DNA from: Typhlomys cinereus
Taxonomy: Eukaryota > Chordata > Mammalia > Rodentia > Platacanthomyidae
Length of the DNA: 64,000 bases
Direction: 5' to 3'
Assembly (NCBI GenBank): GCA_023101885.1
Contig: JALPQD010000393.1
Span: 248,001-312,000 of the forward strand
This document shows positions 12,901-25,018 of this stretch, piece by piece. The notes under the pieces are model-generated. The model had not been told where the DNA came from, did no database searches, and was given only the letters and a program-made list of their open reading frames with translations. Made by a program: the position numbers and the translations under genes. Every line of letters begins with the position of its first letter. The first letter of the stretch is position 1.

Positions 12901-13119
12901 GTATTTTTCATAGATGTCTTTTATGTGATGTTTTTCAGGCTGATTTAATTTAGAAAAGAAGGTGGCAGTTGGGAGTGTTCTTCATATTCTAGTCCTTTCT
13001 TGCAGGACAAGTTGATTGGACCTGTTTCACAATGAAGGCAGAGTAGTAGTTGCACATGGTAGGCTTGGTTGAATCTTGGCCAGTTCCTCAATTACAGTTT
13101 CATTGATAGATGGCTTGCT
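9991..13119. other. Long unique stretch, no gene seen
   Basis: About 3.1 kb with no supported gene and no clear interspersed repeat. A (TTA)n run is at about 10886-10900. The open frames (65-82 residues, for example 12160-12408) are AT-rich, hydrophobic by composition, and lack recognisable motifs or flanking splice context I could defend. Confidence 0.5.
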
Positions 13120-13245
13120 CTCACTAACTTTCTTTGTGTGTAAACTGGGGATACGAATATCACCTATCTCTGGCATCTATTGTGAGCTTTAAATGAATTA
13201 ATAAATACTTTGAGATAAGTACCAAGTGCATACTCGTAACCAACT
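13120..13245 (+). mobile_element. MIR-family SINE remnant
   Basis: The core gtgtaaactggggatacgaa followed by gagctttaaatgaattaat and aagtaccaagtgcatact matches the 3' part of mammalian MIR (the 'tgtaaaatgggg ... taaatgagataat ... cagtgcct' pattern). It is ancient and substantially diverged. Confidence 0.6.
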
Positions 13246-16200
13246 GATGTTGGTTAGTGCTAATATTAATGCTGTTCATTGGATTTCTCTCTACTAATTC
13301 TTTTGAAAATGGAATAAATTTCTTCGGTTGAGAAAATATGAAAACTACCAATCTAGATTATTACTGTATGAAAATTCTCCTTTCTCTCCTCTAAGTGTTT
13401 TGTCTGGTAAAATTGGAATAGGTCCTGAGGATCAGAGCCACAAAGAATCGGGTCACTGTTCAGTGACCCCTGATGAATTGTTCTTTGATGAGTTGTCATT
13501 TTCTATTCTTAAAAGAGGCATTGAAATTTTATAACAATGGTCTAGGTACATTATCATTTGGATAGGGTGTTTATGCTAATTTCTGTTGCCAATCCTAATT
13601 ACTGGAAGTTAAATTCATTAAAAAATAATTTTTTCCAGTCTCTTGTCTGATTCACCTTGCTTCTTAGAATATCTCAATTTTCTTTAGTTCACTTTCCACA
13701 AGTATCAAATGGTTTATTCACTAAGCAGTATAAATCAGAGGCATTTTGATTGATTCACCAAGCAGTTTCTGAGTGTTTCTGGATGCTTTGTGGGCACCTC
13801 ACATTTTCCATAGACCCTTTGCGGTTACTGCATTCAACAGATCACATGTTACTGAGTTATCTTTATGTGCTCAGTGACAGGTGGTTCTGTATCTGTTATT
13901 TGAAGAAGAGGCTTTTACCTTGGGACAGTTTATATAGAAGCAAGCGAAGCTTTATATAGAGCTAAAGTGAAGTCATAAACCTTTTCCATGTTTCAGTATG
14001 ATAAATAAAGCACATTCATATTACTTATTCACCCAATTCACAAGTTATGTTGCAGTAGGTTCATAAAAGTTATTTAGAAGGTTCGATGCTGAAAGCACAA
14101 CTTTATCATTATACCTCTTTGCTCAGAGATGCTGCCTCTATTGTAAAAGTTAGATGGCTAGATAGGCTAACAAAAGCTTACCGAAATGAAAAGAACATTG
14201 GGAGGTTAAAAACATTATACAGAATCATACATTTTGATTTCTTGACATGGAACATGTATGTTCTGTTTCCATGGTAAGAGATAAAGGTTTGTTACTAGAA
14301 CTGATGTGAAATAGTCAAAACTGTGTAAGGATTCTGTTTTTATGATGGAAGTAAGAATATGCTGTTCAGTCTGGTGGAATTCACATGTCAGTAATGGAAA
14401 AACTGTGTGTGTTCCATTTTCAGTTGCACTGACAATGAGTCTTTTAATAATTTTATGATGTGAAAAAATCTCCCTCCAAAATTCCTTGACTAAAAACACA
14501 ACTCATAACTCCTTTGTCTGAGAACACAAATGAGAGAGCTGTATAGATTTTTGTTGTGAAACTGAAGCCCCATGGGACCTGAAGGAATCTATTTCTTCCA
14601 AATTTAAACAAACTGTTAACCACTGAATGAGGAGCAGAGAGGACTGTTAAAAATACCAGGCATTTATATGGCTTTGCAATTTTGTTTTGAGAGAAGTTCA
14701 AGAAAACGTTTTTGATGTTTTTTTGTTGACTGAAATAGTGTGTTAACTACAAAGAATTGAATGATTTTAGAGTTTTGAAAGCTGCTAAGAGCATGAGTAG
14801 TGCTTCAGTGGCAATCAAGCACACAATGTGAAGCCCACATGGTGTTACTTCTATATCCCATCCACCTGCTATCCAAAAATGACTGCACTCAAAACCCTAC
14901 TGTACTGCCTCATTTGCCCCACATGCCTGGGGACTGCAGATGCTGTCTTGTGAAGACTGTTTCTGTTCCATATAGCTTGGAAAATGAAAAACAAAGCACT
15001 CACTGAATGATGTATCCCCCTCCCCACCTGCCTCTCCCTTTAGTTTGAATGCCTCAGTTTTCCCCAGGCCATTCTTAGAAGACAGCAGATCTGGGTCCGC
15101 CACAGATCCATTTCCCAGAAATTTTGTGTGACAATGGATGGTAGCACACTTTTTAGTATGACTCAAGTCAGTTTGGGGATATCCTTGTTTTTTACAAATC
15201 TCACTCTTCTTGAAGACCAAAGTTAAGAAGAAGAGCAAGAGGAAAACCCTACTGTGAAGTTCTCCTGAACATGGATCCTATTCCCTGTTCAGTAGCAAAA
15301 AAAAAAAGATGATGAAAATGTAGCATAAACCATATATTACATCCTGTCATGACCTGGTTCACACACATCAGTCTGTCCATAGACTGAGAGCCAGCAAATG
15401 AAAATCCATCTTCTAAATGCCCATCTGCCTCATCATGACTGGCAACTTGGCTGTGGAGTCTCTCTGCCCTGGTTCACCCAACAGAGGCCTTCGCCATGTG
15501 GCTTGCTTCCAGAGTTTGGGCATTTAAGGTTCTAACTTCTGCTTGCCAGGAAATTTATGTGAATTTTCCTCTGGGATCTCTGAGCCTCTCCAGTCTTCAT
15601 CGTGGTCTTTATTTCTTGAATTTCAGAAAAGTCCAGTGCTGGCAACCCCCGCCTTTCATTTTGGACCAGGGAATGGTGAATTTTTTTCCCCTCGATTTTT
15701 TTCTGGCATACCAGTTTTATTTCTTCCTTACAATGTTTGGCACCTCTTATCAACCTGCATTCCAAAAATTCCCTGACAAAAAGCACAACTCATAAAGCAC
15801 TCTATGAAGCAGTCAGTGCTCCATAAGAGAGTATATTACCTTTTATTTCTGAATTGAAATCATTATATTCACTAAAACTTCTGTTTTTCTCAGCTAATTG
15901 TAGTAAGGGGGAAAAATAGAAGATTACAAAGCAAGCGAATGATTTGGGAACTTTTGGAAGCTTCAGGAATCACTGATCCTTATTCCTTTATGTATTTGTC
16001 ATGTTGGTGCTGCCTGTGATAAAAACCTTTCTATCAGACAGCCCACAGAATCACCATAACTAGCAATCCAACTGGCAGCTGCAGCTCCCCAGAGAGCGAG
16101 CAGGAAAGGTTTAAATAGTAACACCTGTAGCTGGTGAGACCATGGGCCTGTGCTATAGGGAGACCTACTTTCAGCTGTAATTCTAGCGCAGAATGAGGGT

Positions 16201-17463
16201 GTCCTTCATAGAGAATTAGCAGGAGCGAGTCCTACCATTGTCAGATGGCAGAGGAAGGATGTCGAGCAGAATCAAATGATTAGGCTGTGTTGCAGAGGTG
16301 ATGTTGGCACATGGACGAGAACCTCCACGGGCTGTTCTGCACCCTTTTGAGTGGCTGTTGTTAAGACTACACTGAGATGAATTCTCAGTAATAACTGGCT
16401 AGAGATAAGCTGGATATTGGTATCTGATGATATGACTTTTCCCTTGAAACTCCTTATTGGCTATTTATCACCCATAAAATAATATCTGAACTACTCAAAG
16501 GGACACATACTTTAATTCTCAACTAGTTTATCATTCCAGGTTCATTATAAAATAATTGCTTATTCTTCAACCTAGCCATAAGAAATTTCTGCATTAACCA
16601 TATGGGACAACTTGTTCAAATAATAATATTCCACTCTTGCCCACAATATGTGCAGATCTTAAAACCTTTATGTTAATATCCTGAAAAATGACTATGGACT
16701 GCATAATTCCATTAATATGGAATTAGTAATATAATTAATATGAAATTTCAAGCAAAAGGAATCCATGGTGATAAAAATCAGAACAGAAACTGATTCTGAT
16801 TGGCAAAGAATGACTTAATGGTATACATGGTCTCTTCTGGGATAATACTGTTATGTATTTTGATTGAGGTATGAGGTATGCAATTCAATATGTTAAAATT
16901 CATTAAAGTATTTATTGTATTGCATGCAAATTTTATCTTAAAATTTCCCTTTCTTTTTATACATCAGGGTATGCCTCTTAAGGACGGAATGCCTTTGCTC
17001 ATGCCTGGTGCTGAGAATTGTTATCTGGTAACTCCAGAAATATCCCAGGGAGAAATGTCTTAATATTCTTTGTTATCAGACAAGAATTGTAAAGTTACTA
17101 AGACCTATTGTTGGCAAGCTACATCATCACTATCATCACTATCTTTACTGAGTCACTTGGAAAGGCTCAGAATTCAGATATCTGAATTCAGGATCCTCTG
17201 TATGATGAAGCAGAGATAAGAGTAATCTTATATTTTCTATTGTATTCTATAACTTTATATTCATAAAGTTTTCTCTTAATTGACTTGTACATGTCCTCAG
17301 CACTATTGGTAAACCATGGATGTTTGGCCAATTTTTAAGTCATGCATACCATGAAGAGAGGGAACATACTTTTTCCTAATGTCAATAATAATAGTTATTA
17401 GCAATCTAGAAAACAAGTTGCTAAATAAAAGAGAGAAAGGACATATTGTATAAATAGTGTCTA
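13246..17463. other. Long unique stretch, no gene seen
   Basis: About 4.2 kb without supported genes. Two short similar segments occur at 14476-14508 and 15762-15793 (see findings). Open frames up to 113 residues (14897-15238, minus) show no recognised domain. The 15.9-16.4 kb part is less AT-rich than its surroundings but holds no feature I can name. Confidence 0.5.
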
Positions 17464-17790
17464 TTGGTTACTTTTTCATTGTTGTGGTCAGAAGCAACTT
17501 AACTAAGAATGGTTTATTTTGACAAACAGCTCAAGGGGATACTGCCCATCTTAGTAGTGAAGACATGATGGCAAGAGCATGAGACATCTTCCCTCAGGAA
17601 GCAGAAGTACAGGTATGTTGCTGTTCATCTTGCCTTCTCTGGGATCCTTAGCCTGTGGCATGGTACAGCCAACATTCAAGGTGAGTCTTCTGTCCTCAGT
17701 CAATCTTTCTGGAAACATGCTGACAGACATGCCCAAGAGATGTGTTTCCATGGTGATTTTAAATTCAGTCAAGATAACAATGATTAACAA
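17464..17790 (-). mobile_element. MaLR-type LTR (MT/ORR1-like)
   Basis: The plus strand reads ttgttgtggtcagaagcaac, ggtttattttgacaaa, then acatgctgacagacatgcc and tcaagataacaatgattaac. This is the reversed arrangement of rodent MT-type LTRs, whose 5' end begins with the 'gttaat...gttgtcaacttgac' motif. The 90- and 108-residue frames here belong to the LTR and are not genes. Confidence 0.6.
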
Positions 17791-19249
17791 TGGCAATCTG
17801 CAAAAAGATGGAAGTAAGAACATTGGATTACTGTATTATGGACAAGGAGAGCAGGAAGCTAGAGGGATACAGTCTGTCTCCTGTGCCTACAGTTTTCTGC
17901 AGTGATTGTGTAGCTGTGCTGTTAGTTCCAGACATGAATGAGAGGAGGATACAGAGCTACCTTGAGGAAAGAGATGAAGATGGCAGCCATCAGAAAAGAT
18001 GGTGATGCACAGGTGAACCAAGTGAACCTAAACCTTAGTCTACTGATGCCCCACAGTCATTCAGAGGACAGCACATTTGCATTAGCAGTAGAGCTATGAA
18101 TGAGCCTCTTTAAGCACTATTCTGTTAGACTTCTCTTCTTTGTCAATCTCTGAACCAATCACAGCTGCTATATACACTTTTATTGTTATGGTGCAAATAT
18201 CCACTTAGATATTTTGACAGAAAATTTCACTTCCAACTATACTGATCCATGATAAAGATAACTCTTCTATGCAGAAGTGTATTTTCTTTTAACATTTCTA
18301 CTATCCAAAGTCTGTATAAACTGTAGTAACTTTGGATTTTAACAGATTTTTATTCTTGCCTATAAATGTTCTATATTAAATCATCAATATTTTCTGTAGT
18401 ATATTTGTCATCTAGATTCATGGAACAGAATACAGCAGAATGCGGCATAGAGCATCAATATGGGTTGTGGAGTTGGAGACAGAACATCTGGATGCACTTG
18501 CTAAATAACCTGGAATGGTGATGGTGACTGCCTTCATACCTGATGTTGAAAGTAAAGAGAGAGTTCAGAATTGGGTTGAGAGAAGAGAGAAGACAAGTTT
18601 GGCCTCTATTCCATGAAGAATAATGAAGTGATGGGAAGGAAGAGCTAGTGCAGTAAGCTTGGAACTTGACCTTGATAGAAATAGTGGATTGGAATTGATA
18701 GCACAATGCTGGGCAATTTGTGTGAGTGCGAGTCTAAGCAGAGTTTGGAGGGAAAAATGATCAAGATGTGGATATTCTGCAGTAGTTTGTTGCATTTTTT
18801 TCTACCAGATGTACCAATCTCTATTATTATGGCTATTGCTTTTTAGCTTCTGAGATAATTTAACTTATTTTTAGTAATGTTATCATAGCTTTATCTTTAT
18901 TATGACCAGATGGGAACAGATTCAAAGCAATTGAAATTGTCTGGAAACATTAGAGTGAGTGTAAGGCAGATGCATCAGTCAAGGGTAGAGTGCTAAATTG
19001 TAAACAGAAATCAAAACACTGCACAAATGATGAAAACAAGAAACAAAAATCCCCATATAAATAAATTGCTAATTTATGTATCTATTAAATATAGCACCAT
19101 CTAGTTCATTAAGTTGTTATAAATGTATGTTTCCTATAAACATCACTATCTTGTAAACTCTGGCTGTTCATTTTCGCTTTTCCTCTCTTTGAGAGCTAAG
19201 AGCCTTACAAAACGTAAGATTTGTATAAACCTGAGAGGCTTCTGAATTC
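17791..19249. other. Unique sequence, no gene seen
   Basis: Nothing recognised with confidence. Around 18430-18500 there is a vague MIR-like text (gttgtggagttggagacaga), too weak to call. Confidence 0.45.
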
Positions 19250-19365
19250 AAGGCTTATATTTTTGCAAATGAGAAAGTGGAGGCATAGAGGAATCAAATG
19301 ATTTTCCCACCATCACACAACTGGGTAGCATGAGAACTCATGCTAGAGATATCAAGTGATTGCTT
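19250..19365 (-). mobile_element. MIR SINE remnant
   Basis: The plus strand reads tgcaaatgagaaagtggagg, catagaggaatcaaatgatt, ttcccaccatcacacaactg and ggtagcatgagaactcatg. This is a recognisable reverse copy of the MIR core (gaggcacagagaggttaagt, then gtcacacagctag, then cagagc). Ancient and shared among mammals. Confidence 0.75.
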
Positions 19366-20322
19366 GTTTACTGAATACTGCCTTGAGTGGCCCCTAGGAC
19401 AACACTTGTAAGTGAGCGCCTTATGAAACAGGTACTAATTACATCATATATTATACACAAATGCTGTGCTGCATTATAAATCATATGAAGACTTTATGAA
19501 ACAGAATATGTTATAAGCAAAAGCAATTTTTTATTATGTAATACATTAGGGAGATTGGAATAGAGACAAAGATATAGTCTATCCTAGGGAGAATATTAAA
19601 AAAAGGAGAGATTAAGGTAGATTTTTTCATCTGGGAGTGAGCTGATTAATGTATACTCTATCTGTGATACAGGTATGGGCCACGAGTCATATAAGAAATG
19701 AAAGAAGTAAAGTGATACTAGAGACTTCTGAGATAATCTAGGCTTGATGTGAGTGTTGCTTATAATGGTGATAGTGGAGGTTCTGCTTAGTCTTGATTAG
19801 GGACTAGATAAGGGGAAAATGGGGAAAGAAAAAAACATTTACTCATAGTGGTTTATAACCTTTGAAATCTACAGAAAGTTTAAAAGCATAGTAACCCATG
19901 TGACCCCGATTTTGTCCCCAGTGGATCTTGTGTGATAATGTTTATGATAAGTATAACTAACAAATTTGGGGGAGGAAATGAAAATACCCAGGTAAGCACC
20001 CACAGGGGAACCTACTAGATTCAAAGATATAGTCCTCAGATCCAGGATCACATTAAAGGCCTTGGTTGGATCCAGTGGGACAGAAAAATCAACAAGGGGA
20101 CATGACTATGAAAGGAGGACATATGGGGAAGGAGGGTTGGGGAAGAAGGGAGGAAGCTGGTAAAGAATAGGTGGGAAAAGAAATCAGAATATATTATATA
20201 TGTGTGTATATATGCATGAAGTTATTAAAGAGAAAACAGCAATAAAAAGAAATGAAAAAAGAAAATAAATAAAATGATCAATTAATGATGATTAAGAAAG
20301 GGTTGCTTTTTAAAAAAGGTTC
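19366..20322. other. Unique AT-rich sequence
   Basis: No supported gene or repeat. The right part (about 20080-20280) is A/G-rich on the plus strand and might be an old plus-strand L1 tail, but no diagnostic text is present. Confidence 0.4.
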
Positions 20323-20340
20323 AGGAAATTCCTAAATTTT

Positions 20341-20543
20341 AAAAAATTTATTTATTTTTCCTCTCATACAAACGTAATAGGTATCCTTGTCCCCTCCTTC
20401 CCTCCACCCCTCCCTGGACCTTCCTATTCCCTCCCCCCTTTTCCCCTTCCTTTCCCTCCTCTCTCCCTTTCTCCCAGTGCCCCCTCCCCCCATCCCTGAA
20501 GCATCCTTTAATGTATATGTCAAACTTTCCTCTGGGTCCTCCT
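20341..20543 (-). mobile_element. 5'-truncated L1 tail with 18-bp target duplication
   Basis: About 203 bp of L1 3'UTR in reverse: A/T tail, ctcatacaaacgtaatagg, a long C/T tract and aagcatcctttaatgtata. It matches the 3' ends of L1-1 (30.6 kb) and L1-2 (53.4 kb). The flanks carry a perfect direct repeat AGGAAATTCCTAAATTTT at 20323-20340 and 20544-20561. The first copy runs into A/T-rich DNA as expected for an L1 endonuclease site. The perfect duplication implies a fairly recent insertion. Confidence 0.9.
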
Positions 20544-20597
20544 AGGAAATTCCTAAATTTTTTAAAATTATATATTTTTTTATTATTTATTCAATTG

Positions 20598-20640
20598 TGT
20601 GTGTGTGTGTGTGCGTATGTATGTATGTGTGTACGTTTGT
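20598..20640. repeat. (TG)n microsatellite
   Basis: TG units interrupted by TATG steps, preceded by an A/T-rich stretch. A SINE tail origin is possible but no SINE body is recognisable downstream. Confidence 0.85.
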
Positions 20641-20862
20641 CACCTGCCTTCTTATGTTGGTTTACACATACCCTCAGGCTCCTGTGGTAGAATATGTCTT
20701 CTGGGACAAGAGGTGGCAAATAAGGAGATGATGCTGAGTCTTCAAGCTGAAGAAACAAACAAACAAATAAACAAAAACATCATGACTATTCAATTCTAAA
20801 AAAACCTGAGTGGCTGGATTTGCTCGAAAGCTCAGACGCCTACTTCCTTTTGAAAATTCTTT

Positions 20863-21115
20863 TTTTTTTAATTTAATGCGCATGCATACATATAGTAACT
20901 TCATGATATTTTTTATTCTTTATCTCAAATCCCATCCATCCTCCTTTTCCCCTTATAATCCTTCATTTCCCCTATCAGACTCCCTCCTATTTTCAAATCT
21001 TTTTGGTGTGCAGTCCACTGTGTCATCTAGTCTGTGATGACTTATGTTTGACCTGATTCATGCACCAGCAAGCATCCTAGATCAGTGGATATACCACTGA
21101 GGTATATCCTTTATT
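20863..21115 (-). mobile_element. Old L1 3'-end remnant
   Basis: The plus strand starts with a T run and ttaatgcgcatgcatacat. It continues with a C/T-rich block (ccatcctccttttcccctt, then cccctatcagactccctcc) and tttttggtgtgcagtcc. This is the layout of the older Lx-like L1 tails at 7.88 and 2.19 kb. The end is approximate. Confidence 0.55.
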
Positions 21116-22696
21116 TCTCCATCAGCATTAGTCCTCATCAGTCACTCAGAGAAGTATGGAGCTTTCTGAGATCTTTCTGATGTTATGGTGAGATATTGGT
21201 ACAAAAGTTCCCATGCAATTCTTGTATAAGTATACATATCTGAAGATATATACTGCTTCTGTCTGCCTTATTTTTTTTGTTCTGACATTAAATACTCTGG
21301 TTTTAAAGGCCTACAATAAAATATGGAAGAGCAACAGAGGAGGTTTTGATTCTTTTCAAGTTTTCTACTTACTGTTTTCCATTTCCAGATTACCTATCTC
21401 TCAGCCTCTACTCTGTACTCAAATGAATAGCTTAGCCATTCACAAGTGCACTCCTTTCCCTTGGACTTTACTGAACTTTAAACCAATACATTAAACCATG
21501 AACTCAAGATCACCACCTCTGTAACAAATGGAGTCTCACTTTTAGCATATTTTTAGGTAAAATTCTGTTTTTCTCTAGGGTCTTATTTCTCTGTGCTCTT
21601 CCTCCAACCTTCACCAGGTTAGTTATCTGTATGCCCATCCTCATGGCTTGGATGGGCAGATGGAAACTTAAGAGTCATTTTTGAAACACTTAGCACACCT
21701 GTAATTTCTGAATCACAAACCCAATCTACCATACCTTCAAATGTAAGTGTACCTTGTCTCCTAGCTATGAAGCACTGACTTGGGTGGGACTCGTTATCTT
21801 CCCTCTGAGATCACACAGGGAATGTGAGTAAAACAGACCAAAAGACAAAACAAACAAACAAAAAATGTCTGCTTGAAGGTGGCCAGGTTTTAGGATTTGA
21901 GAAGCTATTATTCCAGACTCCAGGGAATTTAAGAGAAGTGAAGACTTAGCTCATAAGCCATTTTCGTCTTAAGGCAAAGCAGGATGGAGGGAGGAAAGCT
22001 GATGTAAAGGTTGCAAAGCACCGGTGGTATTGAGAAGGTAACAGTTGTGGTACAGGTGTGCTCAACGGACAATCCAGGCTCTTGGTTGGGAGCCCTGAAA
22101 GACTGAATGCAAGGAATAAGGACAAACCAGATACAGGAATGACAAAGACTGAAAACTTTAATCCAATCCTAAATCTAAAGGTAGGAAGGGTTTGTTCCCA
22201 CTCCAGCTGTCTCAGGGAAGTTCAGCCAAAGCTCTTCAAAGACTGATGTCGCCTTTTCAGATCTGCTATAGCTTTTATGTACTATCATCCATTATTAGAC
22301 AGGATTGTGGAAAAAAGCAAACAACAGTGATCAGATGTTTTGATTTAAATTAAGTCTGGCAATTATGTTTAGGAAAATGGTGAGATGATTGGGAATTTCA
22401 CTGGAGAAGTCCATAATAAAGAACAAATGGGAACCTGAGATCTGAAAAAAATCCTGTTTCTAATAGTGATCATATTTTTCAATACCTTCTCTTTTTTTTC
22501 TTGATGAATCACAGGATTTTCAATTTTATTATCTATCTCAAAAAGCGCACTTCAATGTTGTATGTCTTTCTAGAGAAATAGTTTTAACTATAGCATTGTT
22601 TCTAATAGGCAGCTAAAGGAAAGCTAGTAGATACTTCATGATTCATTTTTCTTTATTCTATTCCTCTTTCTTGTTTTGAGGCATGGTGTCATGTAT
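21116..22696. other. Unique sequence, no gene seen
   Basis: No supported gene or repeat in about 1.6 kb. The 93-residue frame at 21213-21494 and the 62-residue frame at 22058-22246 have no recognisable motif. Confidence 0.45.
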
Positions 22697-23138
22697 CTAC
22701 ACTCATTTTGAGCATTTAAAATCCTGCAGAACTGCATACTAACTGGGAGATTATTGAGTTGGTTTCTATAAAATTGAGGTAGAAAGTGAGCCAATAAAGT
22801 AAAAATCTATATGTATGGCAGTTACTGGTAAGCACTTTTTGAATACACTGAATTGTAACAAGTTTCTGCTTCACTCAGTGGGTTAGTTTTGAGTGAAAAC
22901 TCAGCTTACAGTGTTCACTTTTCTTTCTCTCTTCCTCTATCTTGTTTGAGACATGGTCTCACGTAATCAAGATTGGCCTAGAATTCATTGCGTAGGTGAG
23001 GTTGGCCTTGAGCTCCTAATCATACTACCTCTTTCTCCTAGATTCTAGAGTTGCAAGCGTGGGACACCCTTTCTGGCCTTAAAAGAACTCATTTTACTAA
23101 GAAGAGATTCACGTCATTGCACCTCGTGCAAAAATAAA
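22697..23138. repeat. Direct duplication, copy A (pairs with 24043-24484)
   Basis: About 440 bp matched base for base in register with 24043-24484 at a constant offset of 1346 bp, with scattered substitutions and no net indel. For example, cctgcagaa(c/t)tgcatacta and gcaagcgtgggacacc occur in both. The unit includes about 245 bp upstream of a B1 and about 55 bp downstream. It is therefore a duplicated genomic segment, not two independent B1 insertions. Confidence 0.9.
22945..23080 (-). mobile_element. B1 SINE (inside duplication copy A)
   Basis: The reverse of B1: tttgagacatggtctcacgt, gaattcattgcgtaggtgag, ggttggccttgagctcctaa and ttgcaagcgtgggacaccct. The T-side (original A tail) is at the left. 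An old, diverged copy. Confidence 0.85.
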
Positions 23139-24042
23139 GCAATTTAAAATATTAATTTAAATAATTTTCTCCTTTTTAAAGCTTTTTTTTTTGCCAGCAT
23201 AAGCAATATGAGGATGTGTATGCATGTGAATGGATGACTTATACTTAAAAAAAACAGGGTTTTAAGATAAAGTAAAAGATTTCTTTTAAAGATACATTGG
23301 GCAGGAATAGTTATGCAGTCTTCTCTGGGATCAATTAGTTTAGGTAGGAGGATATTGGAGTGGTCTGAATTGTAGATGACTCTGAGGGACGGGATGCAGG
23401 AAAATTTCCATGAGTCTGATTTAGCAGCAGCTGTTGAGTTCCTTGGAAAGGAAATCAAAGCATCTATTAAAGGTATATATTCATCGCAACTGAAATATTT
23501 TCAGCTCTTCTCTTTCAGTCATTCACATCTGTGTCTTGCTAAAGATTGAATGCTTTTAATTTCTTGAGCACATCGACCATAAATACTGTTTGAACTTGAT
23601 GACATGTTAGTCAATGGCCTATAATCTCAAACTGAAAACTCTGCTGATCTGGCATGCTGGGTAAGGAGTTTGCATCGTTCTCATATTATCAAAACTCTGA
23701 CATGCTTTTAAAAATTGTTAAAATTAACTATGACACTTGCTTTAGTATACACATTGCCTTGTAATTTACAATGTATTCGCCATGCTGAAGGATTGATTTC
23801 AGATAGGCCTGGCTTGTCTGGCGGGGAAAAATATTGTCATTCTGTTTTATGGAATAAAGCAAGATTCCACCAGACACATTCAGTTAAAATGAAGCAAAAA
23901 CTGCAGTGTTTGAGGGTGGTAATGCCTTGTGTTATATGGATTTATTGATCAAAATAAAAATCAGTGTTCCATTTCAAATCTGCCTACAGCAGCATGCTCT
24001 CTTCAATGGCCCTGCTTTTTAAAAAGCATTCCACTGCACTAC
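23139..24042. other. Unique spacer between duplicated segments
   Basis: About 900 bp not shared with the sequence after 24484, so the duplication is not a simple tandem. The minus-strand frame at 23144-23458 (104 residues) has no recognised domain. Confidence 0.5.
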
Positions 24043-24484
24043 CTACACCCTTTTTGAGCATTTAAAATCCTGCAGAATTGCATACTAACTGGGAGATTAT
24101 TGAGTTGGTTTCTATAAAATTGAGGTAAAAAGTGAGCCAACAAATTAAAAATCTATATGTATGGCAGTTACTGGTAAATGCCTTTTGAGTACACTGAATT
24201 GTAACAAGTTTCCACTTCATTCAGTAGGTTAGTTTTGAGTGAAAACTCATCTTGTAGTATTTGTTCTTCTTTCTCTCTTCCTCTGTCTTGTTTGAGACAT
24301 GGTCTCATGTAATCGAGATTGGCCTAGAATTCACTGTGTAGCTGAGGTTGGCCTTGAGCTCCTAATCATACTACCTCTTTCTCCCAGATTCTTGAGTTGC
24401 AAGCGTGGGACACCCCTCCTGGCCTTAAAAGAACTCATATTACTAAGAAGAGATTCACATCATTGCGCCTCGTGCAAAAATAAA
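24043..24484. repeat. Direct duplication, copy B (pairs with 22697-23138)
   Basis: The second member of the pair. Differences from copy A are scattered substitutions, so the event is old enough to have accumulated divergence but too similar to be coincidence. Similarity stops at about 24484, where the flanks become unrelated. Confidence 0.9.
24291..24426 (-). mobile_element. B1 SINE (inside duplication copy B)
   Basis: Same position in the unit and same orientation as the B1 at 22945-23080, so it was present before the duplication. Readable marks are tttgagacatggtctcatgt and gaattcactgtgtagctgag. Confidence 0.85.
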
Positions 24485-24897
24485 TTCATTTCCAATCTGT
24501 GGAAGATACTTTTTCATATAGAGGTTTAAAATCTTTGTGTAATTGTACAAGTAAGTTACTGATCTCTTACTCAAACATTGTTGAAAATTTAACAAAAAAA
24601 GGAGGCATCATATTCCCAGTTATTAATTACTCTTCACTTTCCTACAACTTGACAACCAAGATAACTACCTGTCCTTTTGTTTCATGTGGAAATTATGTGG
24701 GTCAGGCATCAGGCAAAGCTTAGAATGAGTGCTTTTTGATCTCTATGCTGTTGGTTTAGATGGCTCAGTGGCATTCACTTGGCTGATCTAAGAATCTGGA
24801 CATTCCCATTTTCACTTGAATTTCTGGAGTCTGTTAGATGACCCAAGAGATAGCTATCTTTAAGATCTTCCAAGAATGTACCATAATCTTTGTTGTT
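24485..24897. other. Unique sequence, no gene seen
   Basis: Nothing recognised. Confidence 0.4.
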
Positions 24898-25018
24898 GCT
24901 GCCTATCTGAGACAGTACCCTAAACTAGCTGGAGACTTACTGTGTAACTCAGGGTAAAGCTTTTGCCACAACATGTAAAGGGCTTGGTTTAAGGGAGTGA
25001 GCCACCATGTCTGGCTAT
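24898..25018 (-). mobile_element. Degenerate B1 SINE
   Basis: The plus strand shows gagacagtaccctaaactag, ggagacttactgtgtaactc and gtgagccaccatgtctggct, the reverse of B1 from its 3' part to its 5' end. The middle is scrambled by indels. Confidence 0.6.

Noticed and set aside
24740..24800. A SINE head suggested by 'agatggctcagtgg'
   Set aside because: Only about 15 bp match; no further head, body or tail follows.
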